Source: an uncultured Bacteroidota bacterium | Lineage (GTDB): Bacteria > Bacteroidota > Bacteroidia > Flavobacteriales > Flavobacteriaceae | DNA length: 64,000 nt | NCBI GenBank assembly: GCA_902604715.1 | Contig: CACLAD010000001.1 | Location: 1 to 64,000, forward strand | Reading direction: 5' to 3' | In this document: piece by piece, positions 1 to 9,507 of the stretch | Layout of the letters: each line of letters begins with the position of its first letter | Position numbering within the stretch: the stretch's first letter is position 1 | Notes under the pieces: generated by a model | What the model saw: only the letters and a program-made list of their open reading frames with translations | The model's database searches: none | Told to the model about the DNA's origin: nothing | Translations under genes and position numbers: made by a program

Positions 1-24
1 GTATATATCGAAAAAAACTAATTT

Positions 25-1657
25 ATGTCTTTAACCCCTTTGTCATCTAATCTTGGAGTTTCAAGGGCTAAACATTTACTTAGAAGAGCTTGTTTTCACT
101 ACAACAAAGAACTACTATATACAATTTCCGGATTAAACGTTGACCAGGCGATTGACTATTTATTACAAGATAATACAGTCTCTTATGAGGAGCCTTATGA
201 TCCACTACCATCTGATTCTCCTCACGGCTATTGGCTTTCCTCAGACGAATATCCACCAGATATTCCTAATCAAGGAAGAAAGAGGGGGGCTCTTATCTCA
301 ATGGTGGTTTTATAATATGGTTAATAGAAATAACCTAAAAGATAAGCTATTATTTTTTCTCCATACTACTTTCACAATTTCTAAAGGTGATGTAGGGGCG
401 TCACATTATTTTTATGACCATTTAAGATTATTAGAATTTTATTCAGACGGGAACCTTAGGGAGTTAGCTAAAAAAATTACCCTTGATAATGCAATGCTTA
501 ATTACTTGGATAATACCCAGAACAACGCAAATAACCCAAACGAAAATTATGCAAGAGAGTTTTTAGAGCTATTCACAATCACAAAAGGAGAGCAAATAGG
601 AGAGGGGGATTACACTACTTATACAGAAGATGATGTAATTCAAGCAGCAAGGGTTTTCTCAGGATTTAAAACTGTGTTAGACAGAAGTATTATTGATTCT
701 GATACAGACATTCCCATGGGAAGAATTTTAGTAAATCAACATGATCAGGGTGATAAAATTTTTAGTCACGCTTTTGATAATTATGAACTACAAGCTGGTT
801 CTGATCAAAATTCAATCATGGACGAACTACATGAGTTTGTTGACATGGTATTTGACAAGGAGGCTACTGCAAAGGCGTATGTTGAAAAATTATATAGGTT
901 TTTTGTAAAAAGCGAATGGAGTAGCGCTGATGAGACTAATATAATAAACCCTCTAACTCAATTACTAATTGACAATGATTATGAAATTATGCCAGTTGTC
1001 AGAACTATTTTATCATCACAACATTTTTATGACGCAGGTGACTCAGATCCATCAGACGAAATTTTAGGATCTATTATAAAATCTCCTTTACAATTGTTGT
1101 CTTCAGCAATTAGAAATTTGGGGTTTGTCATTCCTAATCCTAATGAGGATATGGATAATTATTATAGATTCTCAAAATTTTTCTTAGACAATACCTTCTT
1201 TCCAATGTCAGGAATGATTTTATTTGGCCCAAGCACAGTTGCTGGATACCCTGCAGTTTTCCAAGCTCCAGATTATGATAGACAGTGGTTTTCTTCAAGC
1301 ACAATTTTAGCAAGATATAGAATGATTGAGTGTCTTATTACTGGAAGAAATGCCTTAGGTCAAAATGGTCAATTTGGTTCATCAGTTGACACAGTATCAA
1401 TTATCCAAAATAATATTTCATCACCCGGAAACATTTATAATCTTGTAAATGATATTGCTGAAATACTCTTTCCTTTTGGCATTCAACAAGAAAGGATAGA
1501 ATACTTTGCTGAGCTGGTATTAGACGGTTACCCAGGTTATTATTGGGAAGATACTTGGAATAATTTTCTAGCTGATGGAGATGATACAATTGTTAGAAAT
1601 AAATTAAACATATTAATCGGTGCAATGTTTAATGCAGCTGAAAATCAATTAATGTAA
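25..1657 (+). pseudogene. DUF1800 family protein, frameshifted in a G tract
   Basis: Two overlapping frames together make one DUF1800 protein. The first opens at ATG 25 (an in-frame stop lies at 19-21), carries the family N-terminus (LGVSRAKHLLRRACF) and stops at 313-315. The remainder is intact in the next frame up to 1657, with QWWFYNM, KLLFFLHTTFT and NYAREFLELFTI. The switch falls at six G (284-289); dropping one G gives a single protein of about 543 residues, normal for the family. The role of DUF1800 is unknown; it is usually paired with a DUF1501 protein, which starts 3 bases downstream here. The shift may be a sequencing error, a true inactivation, slippage or phase variation. An ATG at 140 in the second frame would begin with non-homologous residues and is unlikely to be the real start. 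Confidence 0.85.
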
Positions 1658-1660
1658 AAG

Positions 1661-3283
1661 ATGAAAAGAAGAAATTTCATAAAACTTACTGCTACAGCCT
1701 CAGCTATTGGTTTGCTGCCGAACCAAATTTCTAATGCACTTGATTTGGGTGAAAAGTTTATTAGTTGTGATATAAGTAACAGAAAACTTGTATTAATTTT
1801 CCTTGGAGGAGGAAACGATGGTTTAAATACAATAATCCCTTTAAATCAATATGATTTATATAGCAATTTGAGGCCTACTTTAAAAGTCCCTGAAACAGGT
1901 TCAAGTTCTTACATTAATTTAGATGCCTCCTTAGATGATGAGCAATTAGTTGGTTTACATCCATCATTGTCAGGTTTCAAATATTTATATGACTCAGGTT
2001 TCTTAAGAATACTACAAGGTGTAGGTTATCCTTCTCAAAATAAAAGCCATTTCGCATCAACAGATGTTTACAACACCGGAAATGACGGAAATAGCTGGTT
2101 GAATGGTGGTAATTCAGGTTGGATTGGAAGATTTATTGAATCATATTATTATGATTTAGTTGAACAGTCTTTTCCGATTGGAGTAGAAATTGGTTCAAAA
2201 ACAAGCTCTTTGGGTTTTCATGGTGCTCAGGAGCATGGATTATCTTTAAACATTGAAGGACAAGATGCATCAGGTTTTTATTCTGTGCTAAGTGGACTTG
2301 GGGGTGAAGCACCTTTATTTATTCCTAATTCACATTATGGAGAAGAATTACAATACATAATTGATAATGACCAGACAACAACAATCTATTCTGAGGCGAT
2401 TTCAAATGCATTTAATAATGGTTCAAACAATGCATCATATGAAGATTCAGATTTATCAAATCAGCTAAAAACAGTTGCTAGGTTAATTAGCGGAGGACTA
2501 CAGTCTAAAGTTTATTTAGTAAAATTAAACGGATTTGATACACACAATTCTCAAGTACAAGGGCAAAATGATATTCAAGGAGATCATAATGATTTATTGA
2601 CTGAATTGAACAATGCTGTAGCTAGCTTTATGGGTGACATTTCTAACCAAGGTTTTCAGGATGATGTCGTTGGTTTAACATTCTCTGAGTTTGGAAGAAA
2701 AGCTAAGGAAAATGGTAATTTAGGTACTGATCATGGTGAAATAGCGCCAATGTTTGTATTTGGTAGTGCAATTGAGGGTGGTGTATCCGGTACAAATCCT
2801 GATTTATCAGAAGCTACTTCAGAAAATAATTTCCAATTAGAGACATTTCAGTATGATTACAGACAAACTTTAGGAACGCTTCTGCAGGATTATTTAGGAG
2901 CTGATGATAATGCTATTGATTCGACATTTTTTAATCATACATCTAATGAAAGTTTTGCTGACAATAAAATTAATGATTTGATTAAGCCAGATTTTTCAGT
3001 TTCAGAAAATTGTTACAGTAATACTTTGACTTCACCAAGTTCAAGAGAAAATTATTTTAAAATTTCTCCAAACCCATTCCAAACTGAAATAAAGATTATT
3101 AATCCAGATTATGATAATGATATTTCCTTTAAGATTTTTGATTTAAACGGAAGGCTAGTTAATTCTGGAATATCTGCTGTTAATAAATCAATAAAAATTG
3201 ATAATATTATGAATGGAATATATTTTATTAAAATTAAATTTGATAATAGAGTTGAGTCACACAGAATCATAAAATCATCATAG
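1661..3283 (+). CDS. DUF1501 family protein with type IX secretion sorting tail
   Basis: A 540-residue exported protein of the DUF1501 family (sulfatase/alkaline-phosphatase-like fold), probably acting on the cell surface or outside. The N-terminus MKRRNFIKLTATASAIG resembles a twin-arginine signal. The body shows the family features: LIFLGGGNDGLNTIIP near the start, KSHFASTDVYNTG, and VGLTFSEFGRKAKENG followed by GTDHGEIAPMFVFG. Residues 460-540 form a type A T9SS C-terminal domain (FKISPNPFQ, IFDLNGRLV, GIYFIKIKF). It starts 3 bases after the DUF1800 gene, so the two are almost certainly co-transcribed. Substrate unknown. The family and tail are clear. Confidence 0.92.
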   Translation: MKRRNFIKLTATASAIGLLPNQISNALDLGEKFISCDISNRKLVLIFLGGGNDGLNTIIPLNQYDLYSNLRPTLKVPETGSSSYINLDASLDDEQLVGLHPSLSGFKYLYDSGFLRILQGVGYPSQNKSHFASTDVYNTGNDGNSWLNGGNSGWIGRFIESYYYDLVEQSFPIGVEIGSKTSSLGFHGAQEHGLSLNIEGQDASGFYSVLSGLGGEAPLFIPNSHYGEELQYIIDNDQTTTIYSEAISNAFNNGSNNASYEDSDLSNQLKTVARLISGGLQSKVYLVKLNGFDTHNSQVQGQNDIQGDHNDLLTELNNAVASFMGDISNQGFQDDVVGLTFSEFGRKAKENGNLGTDHGEIAPMFVFGSAIEGGVSGTNPDLSEATSENNFQLETFQYDYRQTLGTLLQDYLGADDNAIDSTFFNHTSNESFADNKINDLIKPDFSVSENCYSNTLTSPSSRENYFKISPNPFQTEIKIINPDYDNDISFKIFDLNGRLVNSGISAVNKSIKIDNIMNGIYFIKIKFDNRVESHRIIKSS

Positions 3284-3361
3284 ATTGAAATTAAATTTTT
3301 TTTTGATTAGGTAGGGTGATTAATTCTATTTTACATAATATAAATTATAAGACAATACAGG

Positions 3362-4399
3362 TTAAATTCTTTTCCTGATAGAATTTATGATGAAATCAAT
3401 GTCTTTATTTTTAGTATTAATATTAATATTATTGTTACCATAGACCCCATAAAATTCAGATTCTGTAACACTGAATAAACCAATAGTTGTTGTATTGCTT
3501 GAATTTGCTAAATGCATCATACCACTATCAGCTCCAATAAATATTTTAACATTAGACATAACACTTGCAATTTCTCTAATATCTTTGCTATAGTACGTTT
3601 TAGCTACAAAATCAATTTGTGAGACATTTTCAGCAGGAAGAATTTCTAATATATTGTAGTTATTTTCAAAATTTTTGATTTTACAATATAATTCCTTCCA
3701 CCAATCTTTGTTAAGACATTTATTTCCAGTTGCAAAAGTAAAAATAGAGATAGTAGGTTTTTGCTCACCAAACATTGATTTTAATAACTTATCTCCATTT
3801 TGGATTTCATAATCTCTTAATTTAATATCAAGTTTTGGTATTGAATAATTAACTCTATCTATCTGATTTTTTAACCGATACCGAAGATTGTAAATTGGGT
3901 TTTTCGCATTATGAGTATAATCTTTAATTTTTGATAATTCTTTATTAACAACATTAAGAAACTTATACCTTGATTTGGATAGTTTGACGGCTAATTTTCC
4001 AGATGATGACACTCTATTTGCATTAATCGCTAAATCATAATTATGGTTAAAAATTGAAAACCAACATGCATAGTAGTTTAAAATATTTTTAAATGGTTTT
4101 CTGGGCAATTTTATGATTTTTGTAACCTCCTTATAATTCTCAAAAATCAAATCTCCAATATTTCCCATCAGAAATAAGTGTATTTCTGCATTTGGAAAAA
4201 CATCAATTAACTCTTTAACTAATGGAGTTAATATCAGATTATTACCAAGTCTATGATTTGGTCTTGAAATTAGAATTTTTTTTACCTGGGTAATATTTTG
4301 ATTAAAATCTAAATCTGAAGTCCTGTCATCAATAAATAATTTTGAGAGAAATCTATTAATCTTTCTTCTCAAATAATTAATATTTCCTTTCGGATTCAA
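3362..4399 (-). CDS. glycosyltransferase family 9 (heptosyltransferase-like)
   Basis: A 345-residue GT9 protein, the family that transfers sugars such as ADP-heptose to LPS core at the inner face of the cytoplasmic membrane. The N-terminal Rossmann domain begins with KKILISRPNHRLGNNLILTP. The C-terminal donor-binding half has IFTFATGNKCLNKDWW and the typical IGADSGMMHLANSSNTTTIGLF segment, split here by VKIF before it. The first ~35 residues (MNPKGNINYLRRKINRFLSK) are a basic extension. It is the last gene of a minus-strand run, 2 bases after the HMA-domain gene. The exact sugar and acceptor cannot be read; no other LPS core genes are adjacent. Confidence 0.85.
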   Translation of the reverse strand: MNPKGNINYLRRKINRFLSKLFIDDRTSDLDFNQNITQVKKILISRPNHRLGNNLILTPLVKELIDVFPNAEIHLFLMGNIGDLIFENYKEVTKIIKLPRKPFKNILNYYACWFSIFNHNYDLAINANRVSSSGKLAVKLSKSRYKFLNVVNKELSKIKDYTHNAKNPIYNLRYRLKNQIDRVNYSIPKLDIKLRDYEIQNGDKLLKSMFGEQKPTISIFTFATGNKCLNKDWWKELYCKIKNFENNYNILEILPAENVSQIDFVAKTYYSKDIREIASVMSNVKIFIGADSGMMHLANSSNTTTIGLFSVTESEFYGVYGNNNININTKNKDIDFIINSIRKRI

Positions 4400-4401
4400 G
4401 T

Positions 4402-4896
4402 TTAATCCGATTTTGGGGAGTAGACCTGCATATTACGATCATATTTACAACACATAGGCAAGGCATCGTAGGACGCTTGGTTTGCTGTTGTATTCATGGT
4501 TTCATAGCCTGATTCGGTTATCGCAGTATATAACTCGTCTATGTCAAAATCAGATTGATTATAAAATTTAACATCTAGAATTTTAGACTGAATCCCCCAC
4601 TCTGCTTCATCAACAAAATCTATCTCTTTTACAGCCTTTTCAATAGTTGTTTTACACATGCCACAATTGCCTTTAACCCCGATGCTATAATCTGATTGCA
4701 TTTCTGTTGGAACCTCAGAAATTGTACTTGGTGCTTTTTTAATGATAACCTGTTCTTTACATCCTACAAACCACATGATAATGGCGCCAAAAATTAATCC
4801 TTTAATAAATGATATCCAAAAGCCTTGATAAGTTGATAGTCCAAACATATTTAAATTTTTTTCTACTTGATTTTTATGCCATTTTGTTAAACTCAT
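4402..4896 (-). CDS. small membrane-anchored HMA-domain (metal-binding) protein
   Basis: A 164-residue protein. A hydrophobic segment at about residues 27-45 ends in FVGC (Cys46), so it is either a single-pass membrane protein or a lipoprotein with a long N-terminal region. Residues ~70-135 look like a heavy-metal-associated ferredoxin-like domain: GNCGMCKTTIEKAV with cysteines at 78 and 81 spaced as in CxxC, then a beta-alpha-beta pattern ending in GYET. A second cysteine pair (149-150) lies near the C-terminus. It probably binds Cu(I) or another soft metal outside the inner membrane, but no ATPase or efflux partner is adjacent. It sits 17 bases after the helicase gene and 2 bases before GT9. 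The start at 4896 is the longest; Met17 is an alternative. Confidence 0.7.
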   Translation of the reverse strand: MSLTKWHKNQVEKNLNMFGLSTYQGFWISFIKGLIFGAIIMWFVGCKEQVIIKKAPSTISEVPTEMQSDYSIGVKGNCGMCKTTIEKAVKEIDFVDEAEWGIQSKILDVKFYNQSDFDIDELYTAITESGYETMNTTANQASYDALPMCCKYDRNMQVYSPKSD

Positions 4897-4913
4897 AACT
4901 TAAAAATACTAAA

Positions 4914-6422
4914 TTATTTTTTGTTTTTAATAGTTTCAAAATTAGATCTGATATTTGTCCTTAATCTTTTTTTATAGTCTTGTGTTAACCAATCTAAAAA
5001 GTTATCGGTACTCTTACTAATACATTTTGAGTATCTTTTTATAACATAATCAATATCATCATTTAACTCTTTAACCAAAATTAAGGCATCAAATTCATCT
5101 TCACTATTTTCAACACACATTAGCGAATGATGATTTATAGCTTTTTCTAGAACGGATTTTGAAGATTTCCCTTTTTTTATTGACTCAACATATGTTTTAT
5201 CAACATCAAAATGAATAATATCAGAATTTGAAAATAGTTCTTTTAATTCATCTGGCATTTCATATTTAAACCTGCCTTCTATTTCTTCATCAGACTGAAT
5301 ACTATCTAAATAATTCATTGGATTCCTAAATATCTTATGCCAATCGATGTCAGACCCCCAATCACCAAATCTGTAAAAATTATTTCCTAAATCTATAACT
5401 TCAAATGTGTCTTTATTTTTTAGTAACCTTGAACCTCTACCAATCATTTGATAATATAATGTTAAAGATTTTGTAGCTCTATTAATCATTATACAGTTTA
5501 CAGTAGGTTCGTCAAAACCAGTTGTAAGAATACTAACTGAGGTCAAGATTGCATCTGGGGTTTCTTTAAACCACTTTAAGGTTTCAAATCTTTGTTTTTT
5601 TGTAGCGGTATTATCTAAATGCCTTATGTTAAAACCAGCTTTCTTAAATGAGTCATAGACGATAATAGATGTGTTAATTCCATTATTAAAAATCAAAGTC
5701 TTTTTATTTAAACATCTTTCTTCATAAGCAATTAGTAATTTAGAAAGCATGTCATTGTTGGTGTAAAGCTCCTCAGATGATTTTACTGTGTAATCGCCAT
5801 TTGCACCAACAATTAAACTGGTTAATCCTACATTGTATGTGTATAAATTTGCTTTAGCTAAAAATTTATTTTTTATTAATTCACTTATGGACTCACCAAC
5901 TATTAAATCATCATAATTATCAGTCATAGGTAGATTTATGTTTGAACTCAGTGGAGTTGCTGTTACTCCTAGAATAAAGGATGTACTAAAAAACTTTAGT
6001 AGTTTAGTAAATGAATTGTAGTGAGCTTCATCGATAATAACCAAACCAACGTGAGAAATATCTAGTTTATCATCAAGTAATCTATTATTTAGTGTTTCAA
6101 CCATTGCAACAAAGCAACTATATTTATGTTGATCATCTAATGTAGCTTTACTATTAACAATCTTGTTGATTACACCAAAGTCACTCAAAACTTTTGAAGT
6201 TTGGTTACATAGTTCTATTCGATGAGTTAATACAACAACTTTTTTCTTTTTTAATTTCAAATACTGACGTACTATTTCTGAGAAAATGATAGTCTTACCT
6301 CCGCCAGTGGGAAGCTGATAGAGAAGATGATAATCGTTTGGATAATCTTCAAATCTTTCAAAAATCTTATCTATTGCACCCCTTTGATAATTGTATAAAT
6401 CTATTTCTGTTTTCACATTCAT
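4914..6422 (-). CDS. superfamily 2 DEAD/DEAH-box helicase
   Basis: A 502-residue SSL2/RadD-like SF2 helicase or translocase. Motifs: Q-motif-like LYNYQRGAI at the start, Walker A PTGGGKT (38-44), DEAH (131-134), motif III TATP (154-157), and arginine-finger motif VI QMIGRGSR (325-332). Both RecA lobes are complete. The C-terminal ~130 residues carry no motif I recognise and are rich in charged residues. Likely a stand-alone DNA or RNA remodelling enzyme; no restriction, nuclease or defence partner lies beside it. It begins 48 bases downstream of the E1 dehydrogenase stop and probably leads the helicase-HMA-GT9 run. Confidence 0.88.
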   Translation of the reverse strand: MNVKTEIDLYNYQRGAIDKIFERFEDYPNDYHLLYQLPTGGGKTIIFSEIVRQYLKLKKKKVVVLTHRIELCNQTSKVLSDFGVINKIVNSKATLDDQHKYSCFVAMVETLNNRLLDDKLDISHVGLVIIDEAHYNSFTKLLKFFSTSFILGVTATPLSSNINLPMTDNYDDLIVGESISELIKNKFLAKANLYTYNVGLTSLIVGANGDYTVKSSEELYTNNDMLSKLLIAYEERCLNKKTLIFNNGINTSIIVYDSFKKAGFNIRHLDNTATKKQRFETLKWFKETPDAILTSVSILTTGFDEPTVNCIMINRATKSLTLYYQMIGRGSRLLKNKDTFEVIDLGNNFYRFGDWGSDIDWHKIFRNPMNYLDSIQSDEEIEGRFKYEMPDELKELFSNSDIIHFDVDKTYVESIKKGKSSKSVLEKAINHHSLMCVENSEDEFDALILVKELNDDIDYVIKRYSKCISKSTDNFLDWLTQDYKKRLRTNIRSNFETIKNKK

Positions 6423-6469
6423 TATGATGGGTCAGATCTGCAAAAATAGTAAGAATTATAAGCTTATAA

Positions 6470-8443
6470 CTAATAATTTATAAGAACTTTTATTTCTTTT
6501 TCAAATCTATCAAAAGGCAGGTATTGTTTTTCTAAACTCTCTTCGAAAGGAATAGGTGTATTTAGACTTCCAACGCGGATTACAGGAGCATCTAAATTTT
6601 CAAAACAGTTTTCCATAATAATTGATGAAATATCAGAGCCCAGGCCTCCGAAAAGACTGTCTTCGTGTAATATAATTGCTTTTCCTGTCTTATTTACAGA
6701 GCTGACTATAGATTCGGAATCAAGAGGAGATAATGTCCTTAAATCGATTAAATCACAGCTAATAGAGTTTTTATCAACTACTTTGATTGCCTCATGAACT
6801 CCTGCTCCATAAGTTATAACCGTTATGTCATTGCCAACTCTTAAAAGCTTAGCTTTCCCTATTTCAATATTATAATAACCCTCGGGGACTTTTCCGCGGA
6901 TACTTCTATATAAGGCTTTGTGTTCAAAAAATAAAACTGGGTTGGGGTTTTCAATTGATGATATTAACAGGCCTTTGGCATCATCAGGAAAAGCCGGATA
7001 AACAACTATTAATCCGGGGGTTTTAGTAAACCATGCTTCATTAGTCTGTGAATGAAATGGCCCAGCCCCTACTCCTGCTCCACAAGGCATCCTTAGAACA
7101 ATATCAGCATTTTGCCCCCATCTGTAATGAACTTTTGCTAGATAATTTACAACTGGGTTAAAACCTGATGTAATAAAATCTGAAAATTGTAATTCAACAA
7201 TACTTTTTCTGTTACATATTGATAGTCCCATCGCTATTTCAATAATTGAAGATTCGCAAATGGGTGTATTTCTAACTCTTTCTTTTCCAAACAACTCTAC
7301 AAAACCTTCAGTAATTTTAAAAACCCCGCCATATTCAGCAATATCTTGACCCATAATTATTAGATCATCAAATTTCATCATTGTTTCTTTTATTCCGTCT
7401 GAAATCGCATCAATAAATCTTTTTTCAACAATCTTTTCAGACGGAATAATTTTCTCATAATTGAAATGTCTATATACATCGGAAATTTCATTTTTTATGT
7501 TTGATTTTATTTTTTCTTCTTCAAATGTTTTTAAGAGATTTTCATCAATATTCTTTGATATTTCTTTTTTTATAACTTCCGTATCATCAATACTTAAAAC
7601 TTTAGAGTCTAGAAGAAATTTTTCATAATTTGAAATTGGATCTTTTTCTTTCCAATCATTTATTAATTTTTTTGGTACATATTTTATTCCACTCGCCTCC
7701 TCATGCCCCCTCATTCTAAATGTTTTAAACTCAATCAGAAACGGTCTTGGTTTTTTGAGTATTTTTTTTCTTATTTCTTTAATACTTGAGTATACCTCAA
7801 TTATGTTATTCCCATCCAATGTCAATGATTCAACTCCGTATCCAATACCTTTATCCGATATTCTTTTACAATTATATTGCTGATTGGTTGGAGTTGAAAG
7901 TCCATAGCCATTATTTTCAATTATAAAAATAACCGGTAAATCCCATACGGAAGCTACATTTAATGCTTCGTGAAAATCACCCTCACTTGTACCCCCTTCT
8001 CCACTAAATACAGCGGTAACTTTTTTGTTTTTTGAAATTAGGTTATGTAAAGCAATTCCATCTGCCACCCCCATTTGAGGACCTAAATGAGATATCATTC
8101 CAACTATATTATAATCATTTGTTCCAAAATGAAAAGATCTATCCCTTCCCTTTGTGAATCCGTTTGATTTTCCTTGCCATTGAGAAAACAATCTGTGTAA
8201 TGGTATTTCCCGACTAGTAAACACTCCAAGGTTTCGATGCATTGGTAAAATATATTCTTCACTATTTAATGCCTTTGTCACACCAACTGAAATTGCTTCT
8301 TGACCAATACCTGAAAACCATTTTGAAATTTTTCCTTGACGTAAAAGAATCAACATCTTTTCCTCTATCATTCTTGGAATGAGCATTCCAGTGTAGAGTT
8401 CAATGTGAGTAGAAGTACTTATTTTCGAATTTGAGTAATTCAT
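6470..8443 (-). CDS. fused 2-oxoacid dehydrogenase E1 (alpha+beta), branched-chain type
   Basis: A 657-residue thiamine-diphosphate enzyme with both E1 chains fused. Residues ~1-320 are the alpha part, with the ThDP/Mg motif running from GEGGTSEGDFHEALNVAS (148-165) to IIENN (174-178) and the RMRGHEEASG loop. From about 340 the beta part follows (LIIMGQDIAEYGG, CESSIIEIAMGLS, GAGPFHSQTNEAWF, FFEHKALYR). The fusion is common in Bacteroidota and is usually annotated as 2-oxoisovalerate dehydrogenase E1, which decarboxylates branched-chain keto acids before E2/E3. No E2 or E3 gene is in the window, and pyruvate cannot be excluded as substrate. An inverted repeat lies just upstream of the start. 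Confidence 0.9.
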   Translation of the reverse strand: MNYSNSKISTSTHIELYTGMLIPRMIEEKMLILLRQGKISKWFSGIGQEAISVGVTKALNSEEYILPMHRNLGVFTSREIPLHRLFSQWQGKSNGFTKGRDRSFHFGTNDYNIVGMISHLGPQMGVADGIALHNLISKNKKVTAVFSGEGGTSEGDFHEALNVASVWDLPVIFIIENNGYGLSTPTNQQYNCKRISDKGIGYGVESLTLDGNNIIEVYSSIKEIRKKILKKPRPFLIEFKTFRMRGHEEASGIKYVPKKLINDWKEKDPISNYEKFLLDSKVLSIDDTEVIKKEISKNIDENLLKTFEEEKIKSNIKNEISDVYRHFNYEKIIPSEKIVEKRFIDAISDGIKETMMKFDDLIIMGQDIAEYGGVFKITEGFVELFGKERVRNTPICESSIIEIAMGLSICNRKSIVELQFSDFITSGFNPVVNYLAKVHYRWGQNADIVLRMPCGAGVGAGPFHSQTNEAWFTKTPGLIVVYPAFPDDAKGLLISSIENPNPVLFFEHKALYRSIRGKVPEGYYNIEIGKAKLLRVGNDITVITYGAGVHEAIKVVDKNSISCDLIDLRTLSPLDSESIVSSVNKTGKAIILHEDSLFGGLGSDISSIIMENCFENLDAPVIRVGSLNTPIPFEESLEKQYLPFDRFEKEIKVLINY

Positions 8444-8447
8444 TTCT

Positions 8448-8470
8448 AATTAATAAGCAAATTATTAATT
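8448..8470. repeat. AT-rich inverted repeat at the E1 dehydrogenase start
   Basis: AATTAATAA at 8448-8456 and TTATTAATT at 8462-8470 are perfect 9-base inverted arms around GCAAA. The repeat begins 4 bases upstream of the E1 start codon (8443, minus strand), so it lies in the leader. It could be an operator for an Lrp/AsnC-type regulator, or chance in very AT-rich DNA. Confidence 0.4.
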
Positions 8471-8527
8471 TTTCATTATACATAATAAACCCTAGTTGAA
8501 CTAAAAACCTAAGTTATTAACATTTAT

Positions 8528-8535
8528 TATCTTTG
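8528..8535 (+). promoter_or_regulatory. candidate Bacteroidota -7 element for the oxygenase operon
   Basis: TATCTTTG matches the Bacteroidota TAnnTTTG element exactly and ends 21 bases before the ATG at 8557. No clear TTG -33 element is at the usual spacing; the nearest TTG (8496-8498) is 29 bases away. Confidence 0.4.
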
Positions 8536-8556
8536 ATTAAATAAAACTTTAATAAA

Positions 8557-9507
8557 ATGAATCAAATACCTTCAGTAGATTTAAGAGATTTTTTAAGTGA
8601 TAATGAACAAATAAAATCCATGTTTGTTCAGACAATCGGAAAAGCTTTTCAGGAGATTGGGTTTTGTGCTGTTAGTGGACATTTCTTAAATGATGACTTG
8701 GTAAATAATTTGTACAGTCAAATTAAGTTATTCTTTGACTTACCAACTGAAGTTAAAAGAAAATATGAGCATCCTGAATTTTCTGGTCAAAGAGGATATG
8801 TTTCATTTGGAAAAGAGAGTGCAAAAGGAAGTAAACATGGCGATCTAAAAGAGTATTGGCATTTTGGTCAATATATTCCTGAAAATGAAATAAGTAAGTA
8901 CAATTATTTTCCAAACATAATTGTTGATGAACTTCCTGAGTTCAATAAAGTTGGTGAAGAAGTTTACAAAACATTAGAAAAGACTGCTAAATATGTTCTT
9001 AGAGCATTAGCTCTTTACCTTGAGATTGATGAAAACTATTTTGACAACTATATCAAAAATGGTAATTCAATTTTAAGGCCCATACATTATCCCCCGATAA
9101 CTGAGGATCCCAAGGAGGCAGTTAGAGCGGCAGCTCATGGCGATATAAATTTAATTACTCTTCTTATGGGAGCTCACGGAAAAGGACTTCAGGTTCAAAA
9201 TACTAGTGGTGAATGGATAAACGCTGTTGCCAGTGAGGACGAGTTAATGATAAATATAGGTGACATGCTCTCAAGACACACGAATAATGTTTTAAAATCA
9301 ACAGTTCATAGAGTTGTTAACCCAGATAAAGAGCTTCTTAAAAAGTCTAGATATTCGATTCCTTTTTTCATGCATCCAATAAGTGAAATGGAATTAAATG
9401 TCCTTGAGTCAACCATATGTGAGGAATTTCCAAAAGCTTATGAAGACATAACAGCTGGTGAGTTTTTAGAAGAAAGATTAATAGAACTAGGTTTGCTCAA
9501 AAAGTAA
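8557..9507 (+). CDS. 2-oxoglutarate/Fe(II)-dependent oxygenase (isopenicillin N synthase family)
   Basis: A 316-residue cytosolic non-haem iron oxygenase of the IPNS/2OG-FeII family. The N-terminal DIOX_N half has IPSVDLRDF and the typical GFCAVSGHFL and FFDLPTEVKRKY segments. The double-stranded beta-helix half has the iron ligands His194, Asp196 (AAHGDINLIT) and His251 (STVHRVVNP), plus the 2OG-binding RYS (265-267). The length is normal and no key residue is missing. The substrate is unknown; the family includes hydroxylases and desaturases of small molecules. Its stop overlaps the start of the SUI1 gene by one base (TAATG), implying translational coupling. Confidence 0.9.
   Translation: MNQIPSVDLRDFLSDNEQIKSMFVQTIGKAFQEIGFCAVSGHFLNDDLVNNLYSQIKLFFDLPTEVKRKYEHPEFSGQRGYVSFGKESAKGSKHGDLKEYWHFGQYIPENEISKYNYFPNIIVDELPEFNKVGEEVYKTLEKTAKYVLRALALYLEIDENYFDNYIKNGNSILRPIHYPPITEDPKEAVRAAAHGDINLITLLMGAHGKGLQVQNTSGEWINAVASEDELMINIGDMLSRHTNNVLKSTVHRVVNPDKELLKKSRYSIPFFMHPISEMELNVLESTICEEFPKAYEDITAGEFLEERLIELGLLKK

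Noticed and set aside
140-315. Independent 505-residue protein starting at ATG 140
   Set aside because: Its first ~55 residues have no DUF1800 resemblance while the other frame does; the real protein crosses at the G tract.
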